The notes: generated by a model not told the origin, from the sequence alone. Numbered from the stretch's first letter, positions 44,942 through 59,121 are shown. The stretch is 64,000 nucleotides of DNA from Pleurotus djamor (GCA_029747585.1 JAPEVF010000021.1:1-64000); one strand, 5' to 3'. A program made the numbers and translations.

Positions 44942-47190
44942 GCTTGTGGTTGTGTGGTCGATCTGGTTGTGGGGTGGATGTGCTGGTCAGAGGAGGGGGA
45001 GTGGACGTGGAATTATATACGCGTGTGCGAAATACCTGGCGGATGGTTGTGGAGGATGGAAGAAGGGAGGAAAGGGCGAGGCTGCAACTTTAAGGGGAGG
45101 ACAGGGTGCCCAGGCCACGTGGAGTAAGCGCGTTTCGCAGTGCACATGGACTTGCTTTCTTCACGGAATCCATTCGGCGCTGCTTCGGTCTCTCTCAGTC
45201 TCCATACCGCTGTGTCGCCAAACATGCACTTTTTCCTGCTGCACATGCGACGCGAAGGTTCTTCCATGCAGGAATACACGTAGCCTATTAATTCAACGAC
45301 CCATTTAGCATGCCATCACCTCTTCGCTTACTCCAATCCATATGCAACCTGCGATGATCACAACAGACGCTATGACTTNTTCAAGAGTCTTCTCTAGCNT
45401 ATCTGTGCAGGCTTTCTGTTGCGACGCTGGATGCTCATACNCGCCTCGATTTGCACCCGTTTCTGTGCCCAGGACCGTGAGCAAGTTGCATATGCTCACA
45501 NCAGNCCGATGCACATGGTCTTGGCANTGCAGACTTGGGGAATACTCAGGAAGACTGGCCATTAACTCCACGCTGCGCAGGCATTGCAACATAAGCATCC
45601 TGCCAACCTGCTGAGATCCCCGCTTCTGCGAACGTGTGCCTTGCGTCAATCAGGACATGCCGGTCTGTGTCTCTCACTGTGGTGGTCGCCGCATGCAACA
45701 TTACATCCTTCGCTGATATGGGTCCTCATGCATCTCCGAGTTCGTCTATGAAATTTCCACTTCCATCTTTGCATCAGGCTCTAACGGCATTCGAGGCGTA
45801 ATTGATCACACCTGTGCCTTGCTGATTTCATCCAATCGAAAGGGTCCTTTCAGTCTCCAACGGCCTATTAAACCCACACCCATGTCCAAACATGCCTCCA
45901 AGTTTATCTCGGCTACACATGGAGGACACGGCCTCTTATTGGCTTGATCTTGACAGAAGCAGCGATCGCGATCACAGAAGAAGCCTCTCCTCTCGCGTTC
46001 CAGAGGTCACCTATATCAGCCGCGTTAAATATACCTCCGCTAGAACGGGTGAGCCCCACGTTCGGCTTTAGGCAATTGCACCCCCCAAGTTCTTCTCAAG
46101 CTTCGTCGCACAACTAGCGTCATCGAAGTATGTGAGCACAAGGAACATGTTCTCGAATACGAGGGATGAGAATTCCAATCTGTTGTTGGCGGGAGAAGGC
46201 TATATCAGCGCGCTGAAGCTCGGACCGGCGTGTGCCTACATCATTCTGTGCCGCATTACGATGTTGTTCTGGCCGCCCCCCGGTGAAATAGAGTACATTG
46301 AGGACAGTTCGTCTTTATCGCCGATGGTCGGTCAGTANTCATCTTGGCATCTCTTTCGCTTCTCGTAAGCAAAGCGCTTTAATATACTCACCGACGGGGT
46401 CCTCACGCTCGTCTTGATGCACGGAACACCCGGCCATCGCTAAAATGAGACTCATNCGTGATGGNGGANCATCATAAGTCATGCAACGGAGGTTGACGCT
46501 ATAGGAGATGAAGCATTGTCGAACCATATGGGCACGTAAGCGGCCACTAAGAGTTCCACCCAGGTGCATCACGNTATTGGGGCAAAGGAAGNCATTGGCA
46601 TCAAATGGTTGACGAAGTGTATCTCAAGATATGTTCGGTATCTCACCCATTGGGCGGCCGAAGNAATNTTACACCATTCGGGTAGATTGCGAATCGTCAA
46701 GTTGGGCACACCTCGACCAACGATGCCGTGAGCAGAGTGACTTGCTGGTTTATCTATCCAATGGTGANGAGTTGCAACATCCCAGGTGNATGTTAGGTGA
46801 TTGACCGGNCTCATGTNTTGGGCGTCCTTTTTACTGATGCAAGCACAGTATCCNAATCAAGCATCTTTAGCAGCTTCCTTGGTCATAGGAACCCTCACAA
46901 CGAGGAAGTAGATAAAGGGTTCTGGATGATACCCCTGGAAACTCCTATCACACGGGTTAATTCGAACTTCTCGATAAGANANACGCCACACTCATGACAA
47001 GTTCGTCTTTGCAGCTGGACGTCACGGAATCGTTCTGCGAANNTGGCCATATCGTCGTACAACCGGNTACCNTGNTGGACAGGANGACCATGATGTCGCT
47101 GATCAAGTCTCTNCTTGTTCAANNCNTNNTNGNCTCNTTGNAGTTGTGTNCTTTCCTGCCCAACNGGCAGCNACGCCCATATCACNGTCT
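44942..47190. other. Unresolved region, possibly with minus-strand exons of an unknown gene
   Basis: No gene is called. Minus-strand stretches with some coding look are 45305-45649 (ending in a hydrophobic stretch, ASVVIIAGCIWIGV), 46339-46572 and 46569-46814 (WIDKPASHSAHGIVGRG). They might be exons of one gene reaching into the gap. I recognise no domain, and N calls prevent a model. Confidence 0.35.
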
Positions 47191-48166
47191 NNNNNNNNNN
47201 NNNNNNNNNNNNNNNNNNNNNNNNNNNNNNNNNNNNNNNNNNNNNNNNNNNNNNNNNNNNNNNNNNNNNNNNNNNNNNNNNNNNNNNNNNNNNNNNNNNN
47301 NNNNNNNNNNNNNNNNNNNNNNNNNNNNNNNNNNNNNNNNNNNNNNNNNNNNNNNNNNNNNNNNNNNNNNNNNNNNNNNNNNNNNNNNNNNNNNNNNNNN
47401 NNNNNNNNNNNNNNNNNNNNNNNNNNNNNNNNNNNNNNNNNNNNNNNNNNNNNNNNNNNNNNNNNNNNNNNNNNNNNNNNNNNNNNNNNNNNNNNNNNNN
47501 NNNNNNNNNNNNNNNNNNNNNNNNNNNNNNNNNNNNNNNNNNNNNNNNNNNNNNNNNNNNNNNNNNNNNNNNNNNNNNNNNNNNNNNNNNNNNNNNNNNN
47601 NNNNNNNNNNNNNNNNNNNNNNNNNNNNNNNNNNNNNNNNNNNNNNNNNNNNNNNNNNNNNNNNNNNNNNNNNNNNNNNNNNNNNNNNNNNNNNNNNNNN
47701 NNNNNNNNNNNNNNNNNNNNNNNNNNNNNNNNNNNNNNNNNNNNNNNNNNNNNNNNNNNNNNNNNNNNNNNNNNNNNNNNNNNNNNNNNNNNNNNNNNNN
47801 NNNNNNNNNNNNNNNNNNNNNNNNNNNNNNNNNNNNNNNNNNNNNNNNNNNNNNNNNNNNNNNNNNNNNNNNNNNNNNNNNNNNNNNNNNNNNNNNNNNN
47901 NNNNNNNNNNNNNNNNNNNNNNNNNNNNNNNNNNNNNNNNNNNNNNNNNNNNNNNNNNNNNNNNNNNNNNNNNNNNNNNNNNNNNNNNNNNNNNNNNNNN
48001 NNNNNNNNNNNNNNNNNNNNNNNNNNNNNNNNNNNNNNNNNNNNNNNNNNNNNNNNNNNNNNNNNNNNNNNNNNNNNNNNNNNNNNNNNNNNNNNNNNNN
48101 NNNNNNNNNNNNNNNNNNNNNNNNNNNNNNNNNNNNNNNNNNNNNNNNNNNNNNNNNNNNNNNNNN
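47191..48166. other. Assembly gap (run of N)
   Basis: This is a continuous run of unknown bases, flanked by sequence with frequent N. The length may be an estimate. The 5' part of the acyl-CoA oxidase gene is lost here. Confidence 0.98.
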
Positions 48167-50032
48167 ACAANNATGACAGANCTCTCNGTCAATGATGTAC
48201 TCTTNACGACGCANAAGTNNTGGAANATGCACCTNGACCCNGNNTTTATTTCAGATGGTGCCGCGGGTGCGCTGCTTGCGATCCATTACAACCTNTGTTG
48301 CGGAACGATCGCGAGCCATTCTATGGGNCGNAAGGACTTGTCGAAGGTCATTCAACAGCTCATTTCCTTTGAGGTCTCGTGAGTNCCCATCNACNCCCAT
48401 TCAAGTTTNATNGGCCTAAACNCTNTTCATTNAAGTGGACANTTCTGTCTCACGGAAGTCGGNCANGGNCTCGATGCNATCAGCCTCGAGACANNNGCTN
48501 TCATGCAAGAAGANGGNTCCTTTATTTTGAATACTCCTCATCCAGGAGCAGCGAAGTGAGNGAGGTNNCTTGCAGGCGATNNTATNNCTTTCTTTCTNAT
48601 GTNGCTTNANTNNAGATACATGCCACCNACCTCCCCAGCAGGGATTCCTTGNATTGCNGTCGTGTTNGCTCACTTGATCGTTGGCGAGGAAGACCGCGGT
48701 GTCAGGCCCTTCATTGTCNCACTTAANGANGGTATCTCAATGTCCCCAGGAATCACGTCTCAGTGAGATCTCNNTNNTCCTTNACNCGTCAATGATANGA
48801 TTGCTTCCTNNAGGGTNNTACCACACAGAGGNGGAACAGACTACCTTGAACANTGTATCACTACNTTCTCNAACGTCCGACTGCCCCNTTCAGCNCTCCT
48901 CGGNACGACNGAGAAACCGAAACACCCTCGAGCGGTTTTCTTCTTCTCCATCAACCGTGTTGCTATCGGGACTCTCTCTATGGCCGCTCTAAGCATCCCT
49001 GCAGTAGGGCGGGTGGCTCGCATTGTCGCTCAATACAGCAAACGTCGACATGTCACAGACTCGCGGACACACCTTCCTCGACCTATTATCTCATTCCCGA
49101 CTCAACATACTCCGATACTTATCGCTNTTGCACAGGCATTNGTCATGAGATCGGGCTTGAAGNCGTTCATTGATATTTTTACTAGTCGTGGATGTGATCC
49201 CGGGCTGCGCCATTGTGTGGCTGCTATTGCGAAGGCTACATTTCTTCCTCAGGCCCAGGCGATGCTTCTCACGTTGAGCGAGAGGTGTGGCGCTCAAGGT
49301 CTCTTTGAATGTAACCAAATCACTAGCACCTACGTAAGATCAATTCTTTCCTGAACCTCAAGTGAGCGAGATAGTACTCACTTGTGACTTTGCTTTCTTT
49401 ATAGAATACTCTACGAGGAGCAGGTATTGCAGAAGGAGATATCCTTGTCCTTTCCATCCGTAACTTAACATTGGTTTCTACATTACTTAATGGGCTACTC
49501 ACTGGCACGCTTTGCAGGTTTCGCGGTCGAGATTCTACTCGGACGAATTACCCTGCCTCCAGCCACTAACCCTTTTTCACCTCTCGCTCGTCATGAAACT
49601 TCGATGATTCAGGACCTTCGTGGAGTACTGTCCACCCTATCCGACCACCGCAGCGAGAAATTCGAGAGGTTGGTCTTACCAAGGTGTCAAGCCCTACTCC
49701 AAGCGATCGGTCACCGAATTGCCTATGAGTCGGCGTCTAAGGACCAAGTTGATGAAGATCTTGTCAACCTCTATGTTTCACACTGCTATAAGCAAGATGC
49801 CGGATGGTATGCGGGGAGTGGTGGGATTTCGGTGGTGGAGCAGAGACAATTGGAGATTGAATCAGTCTCTCGTCTCTTACCCAAGCTGGATGAGTTGTTG
49901 GAGTTGTTGGGAACGGATGGGGGTATCACCGCGCCCATGGTTTCTGACGAGCTTTGGGACAGGTTCGTGGAAAGACTACCTACACATGGTTATGTCCCTG
50001 GCACGACGTATTCGGTCACTCCTCATTTGTAG
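48167..50032 (+). CDS. Acyl-CoA oxidase/dehydrogenase family, 5' end lost in the gap
   Basis: It is a flavoprotein of the acyl-CoA oxidase type, oxidising acyl-CoA in (probably peroxisomal) beta-oxidation. Visible parts in order: SDGAAGALLAIHYN at the start of the fragment, FCLTEVGHGLDAISLET (the flavin-site TEVGHG motif), GIPCIAVVFAHLIV, then FFFSINRVAIGTLSMAAL and SKRRHVTDSRTH. The C-terminal helical part ends LPTHGYVPGTTYSVTPHL. At least four exons, with many N in the first. The N-terminal acyl-oxidase domain must lie in the gap. A start codon is not visible. Confidence 0.75.
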
Positions 50033-51006
50033 GATGTAAATTTGCAACCTCAAGCTTCATGTGTGGTTCAAGCCCCGTTCCTTATCGACGACATCTTGGT
50101 GCTGAAGTCCCCAGTATAGGTGTTGAAATGAAGTCCGACTGATCATCGACATCGATCAGCTACTTGGCACATCCGGCGTTTTGTGTCTCGGACACGTCTG
50201 GTGAGGCCAGTCTCTTTTCAAAAAGCTGTATTGTATTGGTCGATATCTGAGACATTCGGGAGGAAAGAGAGGGGTGAATCAGCACAAAGGCGTGTCCAAG
50301 AACCCTTTTAACTGGGAAGTAGATAGGGGCACTAGGATCGAAGGACTCACCTGAATCAACGATCGGTCTTGCACTGGCCTTGCAGTTGTCCTTTGTCGAC
50401 GTTCTCAACCAAATCCGTTGACTCTGGCGTCAGAGAAACCTAGGGGTTAGAGGTGGCATGAATCGGCTGGGCAAGGCAGTTGCCGACCCGTAGGACCCAT
50501 AGGTGTCTTCCCCATAATTTTTTTCGGTCGCTGGACGGCCTGCACAGATGAGCCCAATGGTGTTAGCTGGTGAAGTCGATGTGTGACCAATGTTGAGTTG
50601 AAGCTTATATTTCCCAGACCCAACCCAGACCAAGGGTTGGCGGACCGGAGGAAGGCAGGTGTTTTCTTGCGACCACGCAAAATGTTCCCGGTGAATTTGC
50701 GTCGCGTCCATCGCGTCCACCACCACACATCACGTCGGCCAACGACACATTTCTGCTGATACAACGCCTAAATGAACGCTACGCACCGAGGACGGGCGAA
50801 GCAGACGCGTAATATAGGCTCGATGGGAGCCTTCCGCTGACGTAATTCATATCAGGGAATAATTTTGGGGACGAGCTTGACCCCAGAGTGAGCAAATTTA
50901 AAAACACAACTTTTCAGTTTGCCTCGCTACCTCCTCGCCCCTTCCTCACTTCTTCCAAACTCCCAAAAGAAGGGCTTTCCCCCCTCCTCCCCCTCGTACC
51001 ATCACC
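50033..51006. other. Upstream region of ACC1
   Basis: A gene-free stretch of almost 1 kb. The last ~100 nt are pyrimidine-rich (ctcctcgccccttcctc), as usual for a strong fungal promoter and leader. Minus-strand open frames of about 80-105 codons here have no recognisable content. Confidence 0.5.
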
Positions 51007-54000
51007 ATGCCTGATTACGACCATTCAAGAGTGTCTCACTTCATCGGTGAGGACGACGCGTTTCCTGTTTCGGGAACATTGCTCTGGGCTCATCTGGAAC
51101 ATCCTTCGCAGGGGGAAACTCGTTAGACAAGGCCCCAGCAAGCAATGTACATGATTTCGTCAAGTCTCATGGAGGACATACTGTAATCACCAAGGTATGT
51201 GTTTCATACCAGGGCGCGTTTTAGACGCGTTGCAAAATCACAGATGCTGATTGGATCACCCTTGTAGGTTCTCATAGCGAACAACGGTATGTGCACTCCT
51301 TCAATCTTCCTGGAAAGTGAACTTACTTGGGGGTTTTGTAGGTATCGCTGCTGTAAAAGAGATCAGATCGATTCGTCAATGGAGTTATGAGACATTTGGC
51401 CATGAGAGGGCGATCGAGTTCACCGTCATGGCCACGCCCGAGGATCTCAAGGTCAATGCTGAATATATTCGTATGGCTGACCGATATATCGAAGTGCCTG
51501 GTGGGACCAACAATCACAACTACGCAAACGTCGACTTAATTGTCGATGTTGCTGAGCGAACTGGTGTCCATGCCGTTTGGGCTGGTTGGGGTCATGCTTC
51601 GGAAAACCCTCGTCTCCCCGAAAGTCTCGCAGCGAGCAAGAACAACATCGTTTTCATCGGTCCGCCAGGTAGCGCGATGAGGAGCTTAGGCGACAAAATC
51701 TCTAGTACGATCGTTGCGCAGAGTGCCGAGGTCCCCACAATGCCGTGGTCGGGGTCTGGTATCACTGATACCGAACTCTCTCCAGCGGGCTTCGTCACAG
51801 TGCCCGATCAAGCTTACAAGGACGCGTGTGTGACTACTGTGGAGGAGGGCCTCGCCAGAGCTGAAGTGATCGGCTATCCAGTCATGATCAAGGCCAGTGA
51901 AGGTGGAGGTGGAAAGGGTATCCGCAAAGTTGACAAGCCTGAATTCTTCAAGAACGCCTTCCATGCCGTAGCAGGAGAAATCCCAGGTGATAAATTCACG
52001 CGCCCGCAGTTTTGCTAAACTTACGCCATCGCTTTGGAAAGGTTCGCCCATCTTCGTTATGAAGCTCGCTGGCCAAGCTCGGCATTTGGAAGTACAGTTG
52101 CTGGCCGATCAGTATGGCAATGCTATATCCTTGTTTGGTCGTGACTGTTCCGTTCAACGTCGTCATCAGAAGATTATTGAAGAAGCTCCTGTCACGATTG
52201 CGAAACAAGATACCTTCGAGAACATGGAGAGGGCTGCCGTTCGCCTAGCGAAATTGGTGGGATATGTTAGCGCGGGTACTGTCGAATGTAGGTACCCTCT
52301 TCGCGTTTTCCAGATTGTATTGCTCAGCCTCACCTCCATCCACCAGATCTATACAGCCACTCGGACGACTATTTCTACTTCCTCGAACTTAACCCACGTC
52401 TCCAAGTCGAGCATCCAACCACTGAAATGGTTTCTGGCGTCAATTTGCCTGCTGCTCAGCTCCAAGTCGCTATGGGTCTTCCCCTCCATCGTATCCGCGA
52501 TATTCGGCAACTTTACGGAGTTGGTCCTCATGGTACTTCGGAAATCGACTTCGAGATGGTAGCTCCAGAGGCTAACTCACTTCAACGCAAGCCTCGCCCC
52601 AAGGGTCACGTCGTGGCTGTCCGAATCACCGCTGAGAACCCCGACGCTGGGTTCAAGCCATCGTCTGGTTCTATCCAAGAACTGAATTTCCGCTCCAGTA
52701 CCAACGTTTGGGGTTACTTCTCGGTCACCACCGCTGGTGGGCTACATGAATATGCCGACTCTCAGTTTGGCCACATTTTCGCGTATGGAGAAGATCGTTC
52801 GGAGAGTCGCAAGAACATGATTGTCGCCTTGAAGGAGTTGAGCATCCGTGGCGATTTCAGACATACCGTCGAATATCTCATCAAGCTCCTCGAGCTAGAG
52901 GCGTTCAAGGAGAACACGATCACGACTGGCTGGCTCGACTCCTTGATCAGCAACAAGCTTACTGCTGAGCGCCCCGATCCTACTCTCGCCGTCATCTGTG
53001 GGGCCGTCACCAAGGCATACCTTGGCTCAGAAGCTTGCTGGACCGAATACAAGCGCATTCTCGACAAGGGTCAGGTTCCTGCCCGTGACGTCTTGAAGAC
53101 CGTTTTCGGCATCGATTTCATTTACGAAAACGTTCGATACAACTTCACTGCCGCTCGGTCATCGTTGACGACGTGGACCTTGTTCTTGAACGGTGGACGT
53201 ACTATGGTTGGTGCAAGGCCTCTTGCTGATGGTGGCCTACTCGTTTTGCTCGATGGAAAGTCGCACTCGGTTTACTGGAGAGAGGAAGTTGGCGCCTTGA
53301 GGTTGATGGTTGATGCGAAGACCTGTTTGATCGAACAGGAGAACGACCCTACTCAACTCAGGAGTCCTAGTCCTGGCAAGTTGGTTCGTTATCTAGTTGA
53401 NAGTGGCGATCATATCAATGCTGGAGATGCCTATGCTGAGATCGAGGTACGCAACTCCGTATATTCGCCCCCTGTTCTCGACTAATGGTTCCCTCTATCA
53501 GGTCATGAAGATGTATATGCCTCTCACCGCTTCGGAGGATGGAACCGTTCAACTCATCAAGCAACCTGGTGTCAGCCTCGAACCCGGTGACATCCTCGGT
53601 ATNCTGACTCTCGACGATCCTGCCCGCGTCAAACACGCCAAACCCTTCGAAGGCCTTCTCCCCACCATGGGCTCTCCTGCTGTCATTGGAGCCAAGCCTT
53701 ACCAACGCCTCGTCCATTGCGTTTCTACCCTCAACGACATTCTTGACGGCTTCGACAACCAAGCCATCATGAACTCTACGCTNAAAGAGTTGATCGACGC
53801 CCTCCATGATCCTGAGCTGCCTTTCTCTGAAATTTCCGCCATCCTCGCCGCTTTGTCCGGCCGCATGCCCGCGAAGTTGGAAGAGAGTATCCGCTCTGCG
53901 TTCGATGCTGCTAAATCCAAGACTGATGGTCACGAATTCCCTCACAACCGTGTCAAGAGACTGTTGGACCACTACGTNCAGGACAGCATCCTTCCCCAAG

Positions 54001-57000
54001 ATCGTGCGATGTTCCGTTCGAAGCTGGAGACCCTGTTNGACGTCTTGGAACGNTACGCTGGTGGTTTGAAGGGNCACGAAGTCAATACCATCGCTNCCTT
54101 ACTAGAGCGATATGAGTCAACGGAGAAACTCTTTGGTGGAAGCATCGAGGCCCGAGTGTTGGCNCTTCGTGAACTACACAAGGACGACTTGGACAAGGTC
54201 GTTCAGTTGGTGCTCAGTCACATCAAGGCACANAGCAAGGCGAAGTTGGTTCTCGCTCTTCTCGACTACGTCAAATCAAGTGGGATGAACGTNTCTAACC
54301 CCGANAGCAAGTTGTACAAAGTTCTCCAAAANCTGGCGGCTCTCGAGGCGAAGTACGTTNNTATGCTTGAAANCNTCACTATGNNATTAACANCAATTNT
54401 AGGTCATCGACGCAAGTATCGCTGAAGGCNCGCGAGGTCCTNATCTTGGGACAGCTGCCTTCATANGAGGAACGCTTNGGACAAATGGAGACGATCCTGA
54501 AGAANGCCGTTAACAACCACCATTATGGCGAGCAAGGGTCTGACTCACGGTCNGTNNATCTGTNCTCCCTTNGGTCTTTGGCTAACAAATACATCTAGTA
54601 CNCCGTCCCCTGAGATCCTNAAAGANCTCAGTGATTCCCGGTTCACTGTGTANGATGTTTTACCAGCCTTCTTTAGCCACAGCGANGTTTTGGTCACTCT
54701 TGGTGAGNGNCANNTNAATTGTCGCNTTTCGTTTCTGACATTTTCACTCCNTAGCTGCACTTGAGGTCTATGTTCGCCGNGCGTATCGTGCATATTCCCT
54801 TCTTTCCNTGGACTACGAAGAAGGCGATGCTCTTGATGATGGTGAAAATCCCTCNGTCGTAACATGGCGATTCAACCTCGGNCAAAGTCATTCGCCTCCT
54901 TCNACACCACGCCTTGCNTTCGGGTGCGTTCATCCTCTTNCTTTTGTGTTCCAACCTCTGACTATACAANTCAGCCCCGAGGCTCGCAGACAAGGGTCCG
55001 TCAGCGATCTGACCTACCTGATCAACCGTAGCTACTCTCAACCCGTTCGGACTGGTGTCATTGCTTCGTTCCCCAATTTCGAAGCGATGACCAAGGGCTT
55101 CGATAAAGTGGTCGGAACGCTCCCTGCTTTCGACGCTGAAGAGTTCCGACAACGTTACGGCTTGAACAGTCAGCCTCCCAATGTTGTCAACATAGGTCTG
55201 CGAATTTTCGATGAGGAAGACGATATGACCGATGCCGAGTGGTTCACAACGATCATCAAATTTGTCAANGANCAAACCTCTCTCCTCAATCGCCGAGGAG
55301 TTCGCCGTATCACCACGTTNGTCTGTCGTCAAGGGCAATACCCGGTCTATATCACCTTGCGTGAGATCAATGNCGTCTGGGGTGAAGAACAGGCTATNCG
55401 AAACATNGAACCTGCCCTNGCATATCAGCTTGAGCTCAGCCGCTTGTCCAACTACAACCTCACACCCTGCTTCGTGGAAACCAANCAGGTNCATATCTAC
55501 CATGCAGTGGCTCGAGAGAACCAACTTGATAGCCGGTTCTTCATTCGCGCTCTTGTGCGCCCTGGACGAATTCGCGGGTCGATGAGCATGGCTGAATATC
55601 TCATCTCCGAAACCGATCGCCTTGTTACGGAAGTACTCGATGCNCTTGAAGTCGTCAGCGCTCAGCACAGGAATGCAGATTGCAACCACATCTTCATGAA
55701 CTTTGTTTACAACCTTCCTGTCACTTATGAAGATGTTCTCGCGGCGATCTCCGGCTTCATCGAACGACATGGCAAGAGATTATGGCGTCTTCACGTCACC
55801 GGCTCTGAGATTCGNATCGCTCTTGAGGACAGNGANGGCAATGTCACTCCCATCCGTTGCATCATCGAAAACGTCTCAGGATTCATTGTCAACTACCATG
55901 GCTACCAAGAGATCACGACGGACAANGGCACCACGATNCTCAAGTCCATTGGGGACAAAGGCCCCCTCCATCTTCAACCTGTTCACCAAGCCTATCCTAC
56001 CAANGAGTCGCTCCAACCTAAACGTTACCAGGCTCATCTCGTCGGGACGACATATGTGTACGACTTCCCTGACCTCTTCTCCAAGGCTCTGCAAAACGTC
56101 TGGGCGAAGGCCCGTGANACCAACAGCGCATTGGTTCCCCCCAAGCGGTTCTTGGACTCGAAGGAGCTAGTCCTTGACGAGCACGATGAGTTGACCGAAG
56201 TCGATAGAGCGCCTGGCAACAATACGTTTGGTATGGTGGCCTGGGTATTTACCCTTCGTACCCCTGAATTCCCTCAAGGTCGCCGNGTCGTTGTAGTGGC
56301 CAACGACATTACCTATAAGATTGGGTCGTTTGGTCCCGTCGAAGATCAATTCTTCTACCTCGTCACTCAGTACGCTCGCAGTCTCGGCCTTCCCCGTATC
56401 TACCTCTCCGCGAACTCTGGCGCTCGNATCGGACTGGCTGAGGAAACTATCGGCCTCTTCTCGTGCGCTTGGAACGATTCAGAACATCCTGACAAGGGAG
56501 TTGATTACTTGTATCTCACCCACGATAACTACTTGAAGCTTCGCGAGAAAGGAGCCGACGCTGTGCGTACTGTCGAGATCGAAGAAGATGGCGAACGTCG
56601 GCACAAGATCACCGACATCATTGGACTGCAAGATGGCTTAGGTGTGGAATCTTTGAAGGGATCCGGTCTCATCGCTGGTGAAACATCACGNGCTTACGAC
56701 GATATCTTCACCATCACNTTGGTCACCGCTCGATCTGTGGGTATTGGTGCTTACCTCGTTCGTCTTGGTGAACGTGCCGTTCAAGTCGAAGGCCAACCCA
56801 TTATCTTGACTGGTGCACCTGCTCTCAACAAGGTTCTCGGTCGGGAGGTTTACACTTCTAACCTGCAGCTCGGTGGTACCCAGATCATGTTCAAGAACGG
56901 NGTCTCGCATCTTACTGCTGGTAGCGACTTGCAAGGTGCNACTCAAATCCTCGAGTGGCTCTCGTATGTGCCCGAATGCAAAGGCGCGCCTTTGCCCATC

Positions 57001-58374
57001 CGCGAAACTGTCGACACCTGGGATCGTGATATTGGCTACACCCCACCCAAGGGACCATACGATCCCAGATGGTTCATCGAGGGCAAGAAAGATGAAACCT
57101 CGGAAGAGTGGCTCAGCGGTTTCTTCGACAGGGGTTCTTTCCAGGAAACTCTCAGTGGTTGGGCGCAAACTGTCGTTGTCGGTCGTGCTAGGCTTGGCGG
57201 AGTACCTATGGGTGTCATTGCCGTTGAAACCCGCACCATCGAGCGCATTGTTCCCGCCGACCCAGCCAACCCAGCCTCCTTCGAACAGCGAATCATGGAA
57301 GCCGGTCAAGTTTGGTACCCTAACTCTGCCTACAAGACCGCTCAAGCTATCTTCGACTTCAACCGTGAAGGCTTGCCCTTGATGATNTTTGCCAACTGGC
57401 GAGGCTTCTCTGGTGGTCAACAAGACATGTACGACGAGATCTTGAAGCAGGGATCGAAGATCGTCGATGGCTTGTCCAGTTACAAGCAACCTGTGTTCGT
57501 TTACATCGTTCCNAACGGTGAACTTCGTGGTGGTGCTTGGGTCGTCTTGGATCCTTCTATCAACCCGGAGCAGATGGAGATGTACGCGGACGTTGATGCC
57601 CGCGCTGGTGTCCTCGAACCNGAGGGCGTTGTTGAGATCAAGATGCGTCGCGACAAGATTCTTACGTTGATGGAGCGTCTCGACTCTGAGTATGCATCCC
57701 TCAAGCAAGCCAGCAAGGACACNTCGAAGACGGATGAAGAACGTGCCAAGTCTTCTAGCGCACTCAAAGCCAGGGAGACCTTCCTCCAACCTACCTACAA
57801 ACAGATCGCCCTGCTCTATGCCGACCTTCATGAGTAAGTCCCCTCACNTTCCATGACATTCCTTCANTCATCTCTTTTATCTAGCCGTGCCGGACGTATG
57901 GAAGCCAAGGGATGCGCTAAGCCTGCTGAATGGAAGGATGCTCGTCGCTACTTCTACTGGAGANTNCGCGCTCGTGTTGCTCGATCTCGNGCACTATCCC
58001 AACTNGCNGAGGCTAGCCCCAGTTCNTCCTCAGAATATCGTACCCGCCTGCTCGACAACCTTCTCGACATGGACGTTGAATCATCGAATCAAGAGCAGGC
58101 CGAGTCCGTTGAGGCACTCGATCTCTCAAAAACTGTCACGCAATTGAAGGCCGACGATCTCATTCGTAAACTTGCTACCCTCATCTCGGAAGACAGGAAA
58201 GCGGCGATGGANGGACTGGCTCGACTTGCTAACGAATTCAGCGAGGATGACCGTTCATCTCTGATATCGTTGCTACAAACACCTCGTTCTCCAGGTACGT
58301 CGTTGCTTCTCCCACCCGCTCAACCACGTCTAACTCGTTNTCTCATAGCTCCGCCATCATACGGCACCTCATAA
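51007..58374 (+). CDS. ACC1: Acetyl-CoA carboxylase, multidomain eukaryotic type
   Basis: It carboxylates acetyl-CoA to malonyl-CoA, the first step of fatty-acid synthesis. About 2,200 residues in a dozen or so exons from ATG 51007 ([14 protein letters not shown]). Biotin carboxylase: [18 protein letters not shown], the ATP loop [40 protein letters not shown]. Biotin carrier: EVMKM, with the biotinyl Lys codon at 53508-53510. A central region follows. The carboxyltransferase has [63 protein letters not shown] and [19 protein letters not shown]. The last exon adds only APPSYGTS. Codon use is strongly biased, as in a highly expressed gene. Many N between 54360 and 54920. Confidence 0.96.
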
Positions 58375-58679
58375 TTTTCTCAATCTCTCATTTTCTNTTT
58401 CTTGCTCTCGGATCCCTTGCTGTTGTNNNCTGTCATAGATGCTTACGATTCAAATCTTCATGCTCAATTTACNTTACATAGACGCATNTCCCCCATCTGT
58501 TACATATTTCCTAATGCTCCATATATCAACAAGTACTCAATGAATATACTTTCTCTTGTTACATACCCAATGCCTGGCAAAACTGCAACACCCAAACGAA
58601 ACGACTGCATCTTCTATGTGCGGNGATAAANGCNGANGCCATCNNNTGCGATTGCGNTGNGTGAAAGTTTGGGTATCCN
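58375..58679. other. Convergent 3' region between ACC1 and the BolA gene
   Basis: About 300 nt of AT-rich sequence with a few N. It must hold both 3' UTRs. No gene is seen. Confidence 0.4.
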
Positions 58680-59121
58680 CTATCCNCTCTTCGCANCNAA
58701 AGCNTCGTATTGCTTGGGCGTGAATGTCTTCTGTAANANNANGNNNNTAATGNNNTGAACAANCCCAGAAACNCAGAANCATANGAACACACCTGAGAGA
58801 ANGCGTGCATCTGAGCTANTTCATTCTTCAACAACTCGTTCACTAGTCCCCATCAGTNAAGGNGTNTTTTCACCTCANTTTANGNCCTACCCCANCGATG
58901 CCTNGCCAGCGTCGTTTTACCNTCGAAAGACTANNAAGCATCATAAGATATAAATTAGGAACGCCGAGTTCAATTGCAAGCCAANTCGCAACACTCACCT
59001 CACTGACTATTATGATNGCATAGTTTTCTCCACAGCCANTCGATTGGTCTTCTATCTCNAGNTGNGNGATGGGGATGGCATTACGGATGATGGCCTCGAG
59101 GNCGTTGGTGTCGACAGCCAT
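58680..59121 (-). CDS. BOL2: BolA-family protein, Bol2/Fra2 type
   Basis: BolA proteins of the Fra2/BOLA2 type pair with monothiol glutaredoxins to bind or pass a 2Fe-2S cluster in iron signalling. Four small exons, 59121-58999, 58930-58891, 58842-58793 and 58730-58680, give 87 residues. The order of blocks is right: LEAIIRNAIPI, DQS-x-GCGENY with IIIVSE (the Cys near the BOLA2 position), FEGKTTLARHRWVNELLKNE, AQMHAFSQKTFTPKQYEAF. The invariant RHRxVN and HAFxQKTLTP-type motifs are both kept. All phases agree across the introns. Several N calls lie in codons. Too short and split for an ORF scan to see. Confidence 0.88.

Noticed and set aside
47103..48195. Very long open frames on both strands made of unknown residues
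   Set aside because: They are produced by the N gap, which contains no stop codons. They carry no information.
51686..57831. Large minus-strand frames, including one of 381 codons, opposite ACC1
   Set aside because: They arise from the strong codon bias of ACC1 on the other strand. They show no protein family features.
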